64,000 nucleotides of DNA from Brienomyrus brachyistius (Eukaryota > Chordata > Actinopteri > Osteoglossiformes > Mormyridae). Below are positions 49,809 to 58,035 of the stretch, in pieces. Both the position numbers and the translations under genes were made by a program. The notes under the pieces are model-generated. The model worked only from the letters and a program-made list of their open reading frames with translations. It ran no database searches and was not told the origin of the DNA. Positions within the stretch are counted from its first letter, which is position 1, and every line of letters starts with the position of its first letter. The stretch is taken from positions 47,493 to 111,492 of the forward strand of contig NW_026042720.1 of the NCBI RefSeq assembly GCF_023856365.1, read 5' to 3'.

Positions 49809-50337
49809 TTTGTCAGGGTGCTGCTTTGTCAGGCTGCTGCTGCTTTGTCAGGGTGCTGCTTTGTCAGGGTGCTGCTTTGTCAGGGTGCTGCTTTGTCAGG
49901 GTGCTGCTTTGTCAGGGTGCTGCTTTGTCAGGGTGCTGCTTTGTCAGGGTGCTGCTTTGTCAGGGTGCTGCTTTGTCAGGGTGCTGCTTTGTCAGGGTGC
50001 TGCTTTGTCAGGGTGCTGCTTTGTCAGTGTCAGGGTGCTGCTTTGTCAGGCTGCTGGTTTGTCAGGCTGCTGGTTTGTCAGGGTCAGGCTGCTGGTTTGT
50101 CAGGCTGCTGGTTTGTCAGTGTCAGGCTGCTGCTGCTTTGTCAGGGTCAGGCTGCTGCTGCTTTGTCAGGGTCAGGCTGCTGCTGCTTTGTCAGGGTCAG
50201 GCTGCTGCTGGTTTGTCAGGGTGCTGCTGGTTTGTCAGTGTCAGGCTGCTGCTGCTTTGTCAGGGTGCAGCTTTGTCAGGGTGCTGCTGGTTTGTCAGGG
50301 TCAGGCTGCTGGTTTGTCAGGGTGCTGCTTTTGTCAG

Positions 50338-50540
50338 CTCTAACATGGGAAGTCTAAATTGAGACCACTCTATACTGGAAAAAAAATCTGCTTGTTTAAA
50401 GCTGGTTTTGCTGGCAGAAAGGTACGCTGAGCGTCAGGTTGCTTCCAGGTTCTAAGTACGCAAGTGTACTTATATGGTGAAACGGGAGACACTGAGAAAG
50501 GCCAGAAAGCAGCCAGGTAAAGGGTGGAAACGACTTCCCA
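50338..50540. other. Right-hand junction of the array and unique flank
   Basis: The last unit ends at 50337 with an extra T (CTTTTGTCAG). The preceding 80 bp hold a GTGCAGC variant near 50266. The flank then starts abruptly with CTCTAACATGGG. I see no target-site duplication, inverted repeat or other element end at the junction, and no gene in this stretch. Confidence 0.8.
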
Positions 50541-50789
50541 ATGCTTGAGATGCCCGTTCACTTATCCGACAGTGCCTCATGAATCATGACCTCAAGTGAC
50601 CTGTACTTGGTGGAAACGTTAAGTGCAGGTGTGAGGTGCACTGCTAGGACAGTTCATAACAGGCTCATAGAAGCAGGGCTGAAGTCCCATAAAGCAAGGA
50701 AGAAGCCCTTCATTAATGAGAAGCAGGAAAGAACCAGGCTGCAGTTTGCAAAAGAAAAAAAAACATTATTCACAGATCCATACCCATAA
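50541..50789 (+). pseudogene. Tc1-like transposase fragment, frameshifted
   Basis: Conceptual translation of 50586-50789 contains CTARTVHNRLIEAGL and KARKKPFINEKQ, which match the second helix-turn-helix region and following basic stretch of fish Tc1/mariner transposases from memory of the family. The residues just upstream (from about 50561, LIRQCLMNHDL) continue the same homology in another frame, so there is at least one frameshift between the two parts. Only about 70-80 residues survive of the usual roughly 340. The DDE catalytic domain is absent; after FAKEKK the match stops and a TAA ends the frame. It is a dead fragment with no visible terminal inverted repeats nearby. Confidence 0.75.
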
Positions 50790-51189
50790 AGGAGAACTGA
50801 GTGAAACAAAAATTGGTGCTATGGTCTCTAACTTTTTTCCATAGTTATATGTAATGAATGGGGAAAGGCGGGGGGGTTGAATATGCTGTGTCAGGCCTTG
50901 ACCCATCTGGAATCACAGGCTAGGAGGCTTTGTTACAGAAAGGGAGAGTGTCCCCATACACTGAGATACTTCGACTGAGCCCAGCTAAGGGACTCCTGAT
51001 GAGTGAGCACGGGAAGCTGTATGGTGGTTGTTCCTGTGTAGCCTGACTCAGAGTCTACAGCTTGATGGGACCAGCCCATCAAGTAAAGGTTTCAGCACCA
51101 CGGACAGTGACCTGTGTTAAACTGACCTCAGGTTCCTACATTGGCTCTATGGAATTTTCTGTAAATAATTAAATGCCACTGGCCCCCTA
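50790..51189. other. Intergenic DNA without recognised features
   Basis: Mixed-composition DNA with a short G run (about 50869-50877). I see no coding, RNA or repeat signature. Confidence 0.5.
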
Positions 51190-51645
51190 CATGCGGAAAT
51201 GTTTCCCCCTCCCCCAGACTTCTTCAGAGAGCTTTGGAGGACATTGTCTGCACGCTACCAGAGGCAACTAAGAATGTGCTTGAGTTGGGAGGAGGCAGTA
51301 GTCCCCATTTTTCCCTCCTGCTGTAGAGGGTCATCGGGAGGAGGTGGGTTTGCTGCTCTCTTTCGTGTCTCCTCAGCAGGTGGCTCTTAGAGATTTGTCT
51401 GAGAAAGGTCTGTTCCAGGTTTGTGTTAAAGTGCTGCATTTTCGGGCACTGAGTGGACTGGCAGATTCTAGGTGGTCAGGTTTGTTGAGGCCTGGATCTT
51501 CCCCGCAGGGATGTTGGAGGTCCCTGTACAAGCCCCCCATTGAGAAGCACACGGTGGATCTTCAGTGGCAGATTGTGCACGGGGCAGTGGCCACAAACAG
51601 CTGATGCACATTGATTCCACAGGGTGGGAATTGGTTTTCTTAGCT
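51190..51645 (+). pseudogene. Non-LTR retrotransposon (LINE) ORF2 C-terminal remnant
   Basis: The frame ending at 51604 includes LYKPPIEKHTVDLQWQIVHG, which resembles the region between the reverse transcriptase and the terminal zinc-knuckle segment (zf-RVT type) of fish LINE ORF2 proteins. After a stop the homology seems to continue in a shifted frame (QLMHIDSTGWE), so a frameshift is present. An overlapping frame at 51199-51390 includes RELWRTLSARYQRQLRMCLS and may be the preceding part of the same ORF in a third frame. No reverse transcriptase catalytic motif is visible, so this is a short dead 3' part. The LINE clade cannot be assigned by eye. Confidence 0.6.
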
Positions 51646-51768
51646 AATCTGTTTCTTTAAAACAAAGAAATGGATTGTTTACTTGTGTCTTTTATTCTAC
51701 ATCATAGATAATGCGAACCTTCATATAAGTAAGAGGTAATATTTTGCTCAGTATCAGTTCAAGTTCAA

Positions 51769-51852
51769 ATACTTCAGGTTTTTTATTTGGCAAAACAAAT
51801 AAAATTGTTCAGATACTTCAGGTTTTTTATTTGACAAAACACATAAAATTGT
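51769..51852 (+). repeat. Two tandem copies of a 44-bp AT-rich sequence
   Basis: ATACTTCAGGTTTTTTATTT followed by a CAAAACA/AATAAAATTGT stretch occurs at 51769-51812 and again at 51813-51852 with a few substitutions. It is a simple local duplication. Confidence 0.85.
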
Positions 51853-51859
51853 CATGCAA

Positions 51860-52815
51860 AGTCATTGATTTATTTTTAAAACTATTGCACTGTGATACAT
51901 TTAACATCATATTTTCAGTTCTGCCAAATCTCATATTGACATCTTAGTGGTTTTCCAACGGCTTGTGGTGTCACATGGTGGTCGAAAATGATATTACAGG
52001 CTTTTGTTGAAATTACCTTAAAATTCATCTGGAATGTATTGATTTATGCCATAATTAATGATGCAAATTAACACAGATGGGGCCATTTTGACCCCATTTT
52101 GATGTTTTTGAAGAGGTAGACGGTCCAGTTGGCTGTATTAGTCAGTCTGCTAAGAAACATGGCGCCAACAAGCCCATGGCCCCTTTTCATGTAAAACTTC
52201 GTACAGGAGGCTGTTTGTGCAGATTAGTGCCTTTGTTAGCCTCGGCTCCTGTAAATCATATAAGCACACCCACCACACCCCCAGGAGCATTCCGCGTGCC
52301 CCCACCGGCCAACCTGCTTGTCCCCCCCAACCCACAGACCGTCTGTAGTTCTGAAATTTATCCACATGGCTGCTGACCAAGTCTAAGGTAAAATTTCATA
52401 AATGAAATTTTCAGTAAAATACATTTTTTTCCTCTAATCTGGGAGACAGTGCAGAATTATTGGAGTCGGTCCTAACTCTGTCAGGCACCTAGGACTCGTA
52501 TCTCCCTCTGAGAATCTCTTCTAATGCGCTCAGCAGCAGAAATTCTCCATCCTAGATGAGCCTGCAAAGTTCTGTAGAAGTTAAATACAAATAAAGGATG
52601 AGACAATTTACTTAAAGCATGATACAGTTCATATTGCTCTTCAGGCTTCGTGATAAAATATTAAAATTATGGAGTACAAAGTTGTACAACCCAAATAATA
52701 CGGATTATTTTCCATCTTAACCCATATTCTAAGCATATTGATTTCTCTTGTAAATTTTACTTTTACAGCAGTATGATTTAAGACACTAACAGCAATTCAT
52801 TTTTCAACCAGTAAT
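51860..52815. other. AT-rich intergenic DNA without recognised features
   Basis: AT-rich sequence with one C-rich patch at about 52265-52345. Short open frames on both strands look random. No element ends or RNA signatures seen. Confidence 0.5.
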
Positions 52816-52817
52816 TG

Positions 52818-53006
52818 TTAATGTGATAGCCTCTGGATCTCCAGCAGAAGGGCTCCTTTCCTCAGCCGGATGTCCTCAAGTTCAGAGTGCTTCTCTGGAC
52901 TCAGGTCCATGGAGACTGCAGCAGACAGGAAAAGGAGATCGTCAGCGGGTGTGGAGCTCAGCAGGTTGGCCATCTCTGCCAGTTTGGTTGTTGGTTCAAC
53001 TCCCAT
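52818..53006 (-). other. Possible coding fragment with a leucine/charge pattern, overlapping a SINE
   Basis: The minus-strand frame encodes 62 residues, including STPADDLLFLSAAVSMDLSP and then EKHSELEDIRLRKGALLLEI. The second half has a regular hydrophobic/charged spacing as in a coiled coil and looks more protein-like than its surroundings. The first part is antisense to the tRNA-like head of the SINE at 52941-53117, so at least that part is probably fortuitous or exonised. I do not recognise a domain. It could be a small exon or a remnant of a transposon-encoded accessory protein; no flanking splice site is convincing. Confidence 0.25.
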
Positions 53007-53117
53007 GGCAGAGTAATCGTAACATTGTTAAGCCCTTGAGCAAGTCCCTTAGACCCAAGTGCTCTGACCCCAAACTCTCCTCACTTCGGACAAAAGCATA
53101 TGCTGAATATATGTAAT
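52941..53117 (+). mobile_element. tRNA-derived SINE with the common fish SINE/LINE 3' tail
   Basis: An RNA polymerase III A-box-like stretch (TGGAGCTCAGCAGG, about 52952-52965) is followed about 30 bp later by a B box, GGTTCAACTCC (52993-53003), matching GGTTCRANYCC. The body continues with CCCTTGAGCAAGTCCCTTAG and ends with GGACAAAAGCATATGCTGAA and ATATATGTAAT, the diverged form of the well-known fish tail that reads about GGATAAAAGCGTCTGCTAAA. The order head, A box, B box, conserved body, LINE-like tail is that of V-SINE-type elements. It is a degenerate old copy. Confidence 0.75.
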
Positions 53118-54040
53118 CCCAAAGGGCAGTTACAGAAGACCCCAGGACCGGAGTAACATGGGAAGCAATTACTGATGCCTGGAAGCTTTGGGGCATGCAA
53201 ATAAACTGCATCCAAAGGCAAATGGCTAATAAAGAATGCTCTGAATGCCAGGCATTCGTCCAGCAGTGAGATCGTAGAGATAATGAATAAAGATAGAAAG
53301 TGTGAATAAAGATAAAACATTTTGATTGTATTTGCGAAGCGATGCTGGATGCGCTGAGCTCGCCGGGAAGGTCATGTGGTCCGCATTCCCTCCCCATGCA
53401 CACGTGATCAGCTCAATCACACCGAAATTGTCGGTTTGCTGCCCTTCAGGGAAACAATCTAAAGGGTGTTACGGGAAAAGTAATCGATGCAAGAGCCAAT
53501 GATGTTCTCCTGGTGCCTACCCGTGTTTATGTTATCGTTACTGACACAAACAATGATGAACGATAATAAGCATTTATAAGCCATGATGACCGCACCATTA
53601 ACGTGGAGTTGCACTAACGTCTGTTTTTATAGCTAACCAACAAGTCAACGTCTCACCCTGGTAATGCAACAGCGCCGTTTAAACAATACGTTTACACCGA
53701 TCAGTGGCCTGTACTACGAATCAGGGTTACTGGCTTATCGGGGTAACTTGACGGATTTAAGGTACCACAGTTTAAATGAATTTCATATTTGTTCATCGGG
53801 ATGCCTGAATCGGTGCTAATCAGTACTACGATGCCAGTTATGCAATGTAGTTTTGATAAAAACTTTTCTGTCATTTAACATAAGAGGAAAAAAATAATTA
53901 TACTGTAGTAAAATGGTTTAAAACTGTGACAAATTTTGCCTTTTTTTTACAGTGTATACTTCCAGTCACAAGGTAGCAGATACGGATTTCTGAAATAGCA
54001 AAGATAAAAGGTATCGTTTACCTTTTAAAACGATAGGTAA
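53118..54040. other. Intergenic DNA, possibly with a degenerate dispersed repeat
   Basis: No gene recognised. A segment at about 53700-53860 contains GTACTACGA twice (about 53712 and 53825) and the phrase GTGGCCTGTACTACGAATCA, which resembles ends of some fish non-autonomous DNA transposons, but I cannot define borders. A long minus-strand open frame at 52996-53403 has no recognisable domain and partly overlaps the SINE, so I do not call it. Confidence 0.35.
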
Positions 54041-54050
54041 GATGCTGTTT

Positions 54051-54072
54051 TGCTGGTTTGTCAGGGTCAGGG
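54051..54072 (+). repeat. Isolated 22-bp copy of array sequence outside the array
   Basis: These 22 bases are TGCTGG, then the anchor TTTGTCAG, then GGTCAG and GG, identical to sequence that occurs inside the array (for example near 47580-47600). The preceding bases GATGCTGTTT also resemble a degraded CTG tail, and the following TTGTCTAGGG is unit-like. It lies 3.7 kb from the array end in otherwise unrelated DNA, in the same orientation. Confidence 0.7.
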
Positions 54073-54559
54073 TTGTCTAGGGTTGGAGTGTAACAGTATT
54101 CACGGGAAAGGGGAATGGGATAAAGGGACAAACAGGGTGAGGGCAAGAAGGGAACACCAGTGGACAAAGGGATATTTTTTGTATTTTCATTTTTTTTCCA
54201 TGTATAATACTGACACTGAACAAATAACCCAGTGCAAAAGACTTTGGGACTGACCACAGCCAAAATAACAAACAAAATCCCCAACTATCAAGTGCGACCC
54301 ACAGCTAATCTCACCTAAGTGCAAAAGAAAAGGAAACCAAAAGACAAACACTCCACCTCACTCCCTAACCAAATAAACAGAGTCCAACACACACTTGCAA
54401 AACAAAATAGCAGTCACTCCCTATGCAGCAATACAATCACACATACATAACTTACACACAAGTCAAAGCAACAAGGGGGCTAGTGAAGACGTAAACCAAA
54501 GAAAACCAAGCGGGGAGACAGCAAGCCAAACTGAGGTCGCGGGGGGGACCGGAGCCTGT

Positions 54560-54712
54560 CCTTGGAACAACAGGCGTAGGCAGGAACCAACCCTGGGCAG
54601 GAGTCAACACTCTGCAGGGCGCAAACACTCACAACTCAGATTTGCCAATTAACCTACCCTGCGCACTTTTGGACTGTGGGAGGAAACCGGAGCCCCTGCT
54701 GGAAGTCTTTCC
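54560..54712 (+). repeat. Widespread fish dispersed repeat (GGACTGTGGGAGGAAACCGG motif)
   Basis: The stretch ends with TTTGGACTGTGGGAGGAAAC followed by CGGAGCCCC and is preceded by AATTAACCTACCCTGCGCAC, CTGCAGGGCGCAAACACTCA and CAACCCTGGGCAGGAGTCA. This order of phrases is familiar from a repeat present in many copies in fish genomes. I cannot assign its class. The copy stops early, before the usual CACGCAGACAC part. Confidence 0.6.
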
Positions 54713-54879
54713 CCATTCACCAGATTATATTGCCAGAAGACTGAAAATTAGATATCAAATACTAGAGTGACATAAAAACAAAAAACAAGTTTGCTTGTAA
54801 TGAGACGCAAAACAGAAGATTATCTCTTTTTATATTTTGAGAAAACATTTTAACATTTATCCAATTGCAACAATTTTCT

Positions 54880-54936
54880 AGGAGAAGGGGTGTGTTTTTT
54901 GACACAAGTGCCAATATTTTTGGCCATGACTGTAAT
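54880..54936 (+). mobile_element. Tc1-like transposon end (remnant)
   Basis: The phrase AAGTGCCAATATTTTTGGCC followed by ATGACTGTAA matches the typical terminal part of fish Tc1-like elements. No partner inverted repeat or transposase is seen within a sensible distance, so it is a solo end or a deleted copy. Confidence 0.5.
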
Positions 54937-54939
54937 AGT

Positions 54940-55279
54940 TATTTGTGATTTGTAATAATTATTTAATTTTATCGATCCATCTACTTACCTACACTAAAAA
55001 ATGTACTGTTGGATGTAATTAATTTTAAGACTAGTGGTTACATGAAATTACTTTCTAAGAACATTTTATTTTGTAATTCAAATTTTTCTTATTTTTCAAA
55101 CCAAAAAGTTACAGCACTCTTCAGCCATTCACATTTATCCAAGCGTCGACCCGGGACTCGGTGGGCTGCTGTCTGCCAAAGTGTGCTGTCAAGAACAAAG
55201 CAAATTGTTGTTAGGAAGACTATGTAGATAGGATTGCTTATCAGTAAAGTGCTTTAAAAATTAGTGCTACAAACAATAC
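54940..55279. other. Intergenic DNA without recognised features
   Basis: AT-rich sequence up to the end of the minus-strand pseudogene. The open frame at 55009-55227 shows no recognisable protein character. Confidence 0.45.
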
Positions 55280-55839
55280 TCAGGACATGCTGTGGACACG
55301 CATCCTCATCTGGGCCTTCAGCCAGCACTCAGAGCTGTCGCTGAAACTGGCCCGACCTGTGTCCCTACAGTCTTGTCTGGGATGTCGCCATCCAGGGTCA
55401 CGGGGTGGATTCGAAGGAGCTGATGGAATGCTGCCTGGAGATCCATCTGCTGGTTGGACGCCAGGGCAGCATCCCGTGCGGCGCCATGGGCAGAACAGCT
55501 GGATCCTTCCTCTGCGGAGTCAGCGCTGGGATAAAAAAAAACACACAAAGTTTTACGGTTATTGTTCAGTGGTGAGGGCTTTGGTTTTGTGTCTTGATGT
55601 TGGTAAGTGAATGTTGACAAACGGAAAACATGCCTACCTTGAGTCACCTGCCAGCTTCTTCAGCAGCTTATTGGCCAGCACCACATTCCATGACTTTTAT
55701 CCGGTAGTGCTTGTCAGCCGTTGCAGTGGAATGCGTGAGGTAATCGGCCACCAAGGACGACTTCTGGTCACTCAAGTCCTTGGTGGCCGTCTCAAAGATG
55801 CGCCGGGCCGTTTGGCTGGTGACTGGATCCAGCTTGTAT
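55280..55839 (-). pseudogene. Broken two-exon gene end, tyrosine-recombinase-like element family suspected
   Basis: Reading the minus strand, an exon starts at 55839 right after an acceptor (TTTGTATTTTAG) and runs to 55638, ending at a good donor (CTCAAG/GTAGGCATG). After a 112-bp intron (55526-55637) with a T-rich acceptor (TTTTTTTTATCCCAG), exon 2 runs 55525-55280 and ends at a stop. The phase across the junction is consistent, giving LAGDSS then ADSAEEGSS. Exon 1 contains KLDPVTSQTARRIFETATKD and THSTATADKHYR. The H...HYR pattern resembles the C-terminal catalytic part of tyrosine recombinases, but this is only a suspicion from memory of similar fish proteins. Exon 2 contains HPVTLDGDIPD. 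Two frameshifts are needed, one after VMEC in exon 1 and one after FQRQL in exon 2, so it is not functional as it stands. Upstream exons were not found. Confidence 0.55.
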
Positions 55840-56400
55840 CTAAAATACAAAACGAATAAGATTTATTAATACGTCTCGCACAACACATGACAACATGTAT
55901 CACTAAATGCTGCTTAATAGTACCTAACCGGGGTTGCTCCCCCCAGAGAGAGTTGCTAGTCCATATCATTTCTCACTTAAAACATGACAGGGCTTTTGGC
56001 GTTGGAAAATAACGCATTTACTTAAAATAACACATTGACAAACACAACAAATGTTTTTATCCCTTAAATTATTAAAATAACTAAGGTATTAGTCTAACAA
56101 AGTTTTTAAAATGTTTTTGAAGTACGTAGCTAAATACCGCTCACTAGTTCCTGCATCTATTAAATTAATAATGCGCTGGGTGTGTTTTATTGAAAATAAA
56201 ACTAACAAAATACAACTAAATTATTTTATTAATTAAATCTTATTGGCTTAAAACTTTATACTAATTTGTCATACCCCCGTTTAAGTTACGGCACTTTACC
56301 CTGCTGATTAAGCAATTGAAGTTAGATCCTTCATCCAGCCCCACAGGCCCGCAGCGGGGCGCCCGGGGCTATGCTAGAGTCCCAGAGCTGTGGTGTTAGA
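55840..56400. other. AT-rich intergenic or intronic DNA
   Basis: AT-rich apart from a GC-rich patch at 56335-56370 (CCGCAGCGGGGCGCCCGGGG). If the pseudogene at 55280-55839 has earlier exons, this stretch would be intron, but no exon was recognised here. Confidence 0.4.
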
Positions 56401-56540
56401 CATCGACTTTTATTTCCATTAGACATATATTATTTTATACTATTTACGAATAAAACTGATTAACAAATAGACGTAATGTGCATTCTGCCGGGGCGTGAAT
56501 GCTGTCTGTCTGCTTGTCACACTCAGGACCAGCGGTTAAA

Positions 56541-57075
56541 CGAGAAGTTACACGCACTCTGCAACAATTTGTCAATTTGTCAATTGACGCTTCCTTCTCA
56601 TAGGCGTATCACTCACGGCTCCATAAGCTCTTGCGCTTCCCACTGCCGCGGACATTAGCTGATCGACATGTCTAGACATGCAATACGCATAAATCCCCCC
56701 TAAAAACAGGATTGCTGTGTTTTTACGGTTATAAAATAGGACATTTTGTTAAAAATAAACCGTTAACAATACACAACTACTGCTTTTACCATTCAAAACT
56801 GCCCGACTCTCCTTTCTAGCTAGAAAAGCTCGACGCGTCCGATGACCCCTTAAAACGTATTTAAAATGTCGCATTGATAAATTCATATAATGTATTTTAT
56901 TCTTTTAACGACTACTGATTCCAATTTGGTGCCATATACTTTTATCTTGTAGGCCTGGGCTATTATGCTTAAATTCTTTATTAATTAATGTTGGCTATGT
57001 GCTTTATAACACGTTTTATACTTCCTTTACACACGTTTACTTATTGTATACACACTTTAAAGTTCCGAAAACGAC
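56541..57075. other. Non-coding part of repeat copy 1
   Basis: AT-rich sequence lying between the aligned stretches of copy 1. A short direct duplication CAATTTGT CAATTTGT occurs near 56565. No gene seen. Confidence 0.4.
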
Positions 57076-57186
57076 TTGCCTCACCTGTTTTCAATAAAAG
57101 ACAGATAGCGGTGTGTGGATATCGTGGCTGCACGCACAAGCGCGACATGGAGTTATTTTAACAAGGATCTCCAGCGTTATTCCCTG

Positions 57187-57837
57187 ATTCTTGTTTGATT
57201 TGATTTGATTTGATTCAAACCCTTTATTGCTGTTGCAATATACCACAAGTACCAGCGAAAAACAGGCCATCGCCCGACCTTACATATACAACATCACAGT
57301 AGGGGGTAGACCGGCCGGGAGACAGGGGAGGAGAGAAGAGAAGAAAAGAAACAGAGTAACATGAGGAGAGAGGAGGAGAATAAAAAAGCAGCCCCCAGAC
57401 TGTACTCCAGTGGGGAGGACATTGTGGGAACCGAAAAAAACACCTCAGCAACATAAGCACAACAAACAACAACATAAAAATGACACGACTTGCAACGGGT
57501 GAGGGAAAAGGGGTGGTGGAGGTAGTCCAGCAGAGACAGACAGCCATCCGGTCCTGCAGCCATGTAGGCGCTGGTCAACAGACCCGCCTGTTCACGCTGG
57601 GGGTATGAAGCGGCGAAGGCGTTGGATGGGGGGGAGGGAGCGGTAAGTCCTTGGGATCGGGGGAGAGGAATGCAAGAGAGTCTCACTGCCTTGTCCTTCA
57701 GGGGGAGTTGTTAGTTCAGCAGCGGCCTTGGCCGAGGCCAGTGCTGATTGGGGGGAGCCAAAACCTGATAGAATAGGGTTGTTTGGGTTTTTGTACGAGA
57801 AGCTGTAATTTCCAGCTCCACTAATGTCCACGCGTTG
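57187..57837 (-). mobile_element. LINE-like 3' fragment with (ATCAA)n tail, inserted in repeat copy 1
   Basis: On the minus strand the segment ends with CAATAAAGGGTTTGA and then several ATCAA units (plus strand TTTGATTTGATTTGATT at 57193 onward). Short tandem 3' tails of this kind are typical of several non-LTR retrotransposon groups and their SINEs. The paralogous region at 58063-58465 lacks it, so it is an insertion. A minus-strand open frame at 57592-57831 (includes PIPRTYRSLPPIQRLRRFIP) looks mildly protein-like but has no recognised domain. No clear target-site duplication was found, and the element is 5'-truncated. Confidence 0.5.
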
Positions 57838-58035
57838 TTGTGGAGATGCTTAAGATGTTTTATTTTAAATAACACATTAGCCGAAAAGAGTTTCATTGCT
57901 TAAAAACGATGAGGTTAAAGAGGCTTATTTTAAATAAAAGATCAGCATGTGTTGTCATACATCTTTTCAAGTTCTGGTTATACCTTTTGATTAACCATAC
58001 GTAGATAAATTTAGCTAATTGTAGCTAAGCAATCC

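Larger units (their letters stand above)
1..50337 (+). repeat. 50-kb modular minisatellite/satellite array, truncated at the left window edge
   Basis: The whole stretch is a head-to-tail array of short units with no unique sequence inside. Each unit can be written as the anchor TTTGTCAG, an optional hexamer TGTCAG or GGTCAG, and a CTG-rich tail such as GCTGCTGC, GCTGCTGCTGG, GGTGCTGCTTG, GCTGGTGCTGG or GCGGGTGCTGG. Resulting lengths are 13, 16, 19, 22 and 25 bp, with a 29-bp variant in two blocks. By eye there are roughly 2,400 units. Orientation never switches. The plus strand is G/T rich with one or two A per unit and almost no CpG outside named variant units. Long plus-strand open frames across the region are a by-product of the unit lacking stop codons; they have Cys/Leu/Ala/Ser/Val-rich cyclic translations and no gene-like structure. 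Direct reading supports the array strongly. Family name and any function are unknown to me. Confidence 0.98.
56401..57935 (+). repeat. Unclassified repeat copy 1, split by a LINE-like insertion
   Basis: Three stretches align with the region 58063-58465 in the same order: 56401-56540 (shared ATCGACTTTTATTT, ACTATTTAC, GTGCATTCTGCC), 57076-57186 (shared CAATAAA, TGTGTGGAT, CGTTATT, CCTGATT) and 57838-57935 (shared TTCATT, CTTAAAAAC). The part between the first two is longer here. The part between the last two is filled by the insertion at 57187-57837. Divergence is high. I cannot name the family; it might be a local duplication rather than a mobile element. Confidence 0.55.

Noticed and set aside
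1..50337. CRISPR array
   Set aside because: There are direct repeats but no unique spacers of constant length, and the context is a eukaryotic genome.
1..50337. Pure CTG/CAG trinucleotide expansion
   Set aside because: CTG runs never exceed about four repeats and are always interrupted by the TTTGTCAG anchor.
1..50337. Telomeric or rDNA-type repeat
   Set aside because: The units have no TTAGGG-like sequence and no resemblance to rRNA spacers that I can recognise.
7..50362. Four giant plus-strand open reading frames (6,000 to 17,000 codons)
   Set aside because: They are open in all three frames because the repeat unit has no stop on this strand. They encode the same cyclic peptide, lack any domain, start or end context, and cover exactly the array.
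52996..53403. 135-codon minus-strand open frame as a gene
   Set aside because: It overlaps the SINE, shows no domain or splice signals, and its composition (Ser/His/Leu/Cys mix) looks random.
54018..54284. Overlapping open frames on both strands around 54018-54284
   Set aside because: No homology recognised; they overlap an orphan array unit and low-complexity AT-rich sequence.
57224..57686. Minus-strand open frames of 107 and 130 codons
   Set aside because: They lie in the LINE-like insertion in two overlapping frames, contain simple-sequence Ser/Leu/Phe stretches and no recognisable domain.
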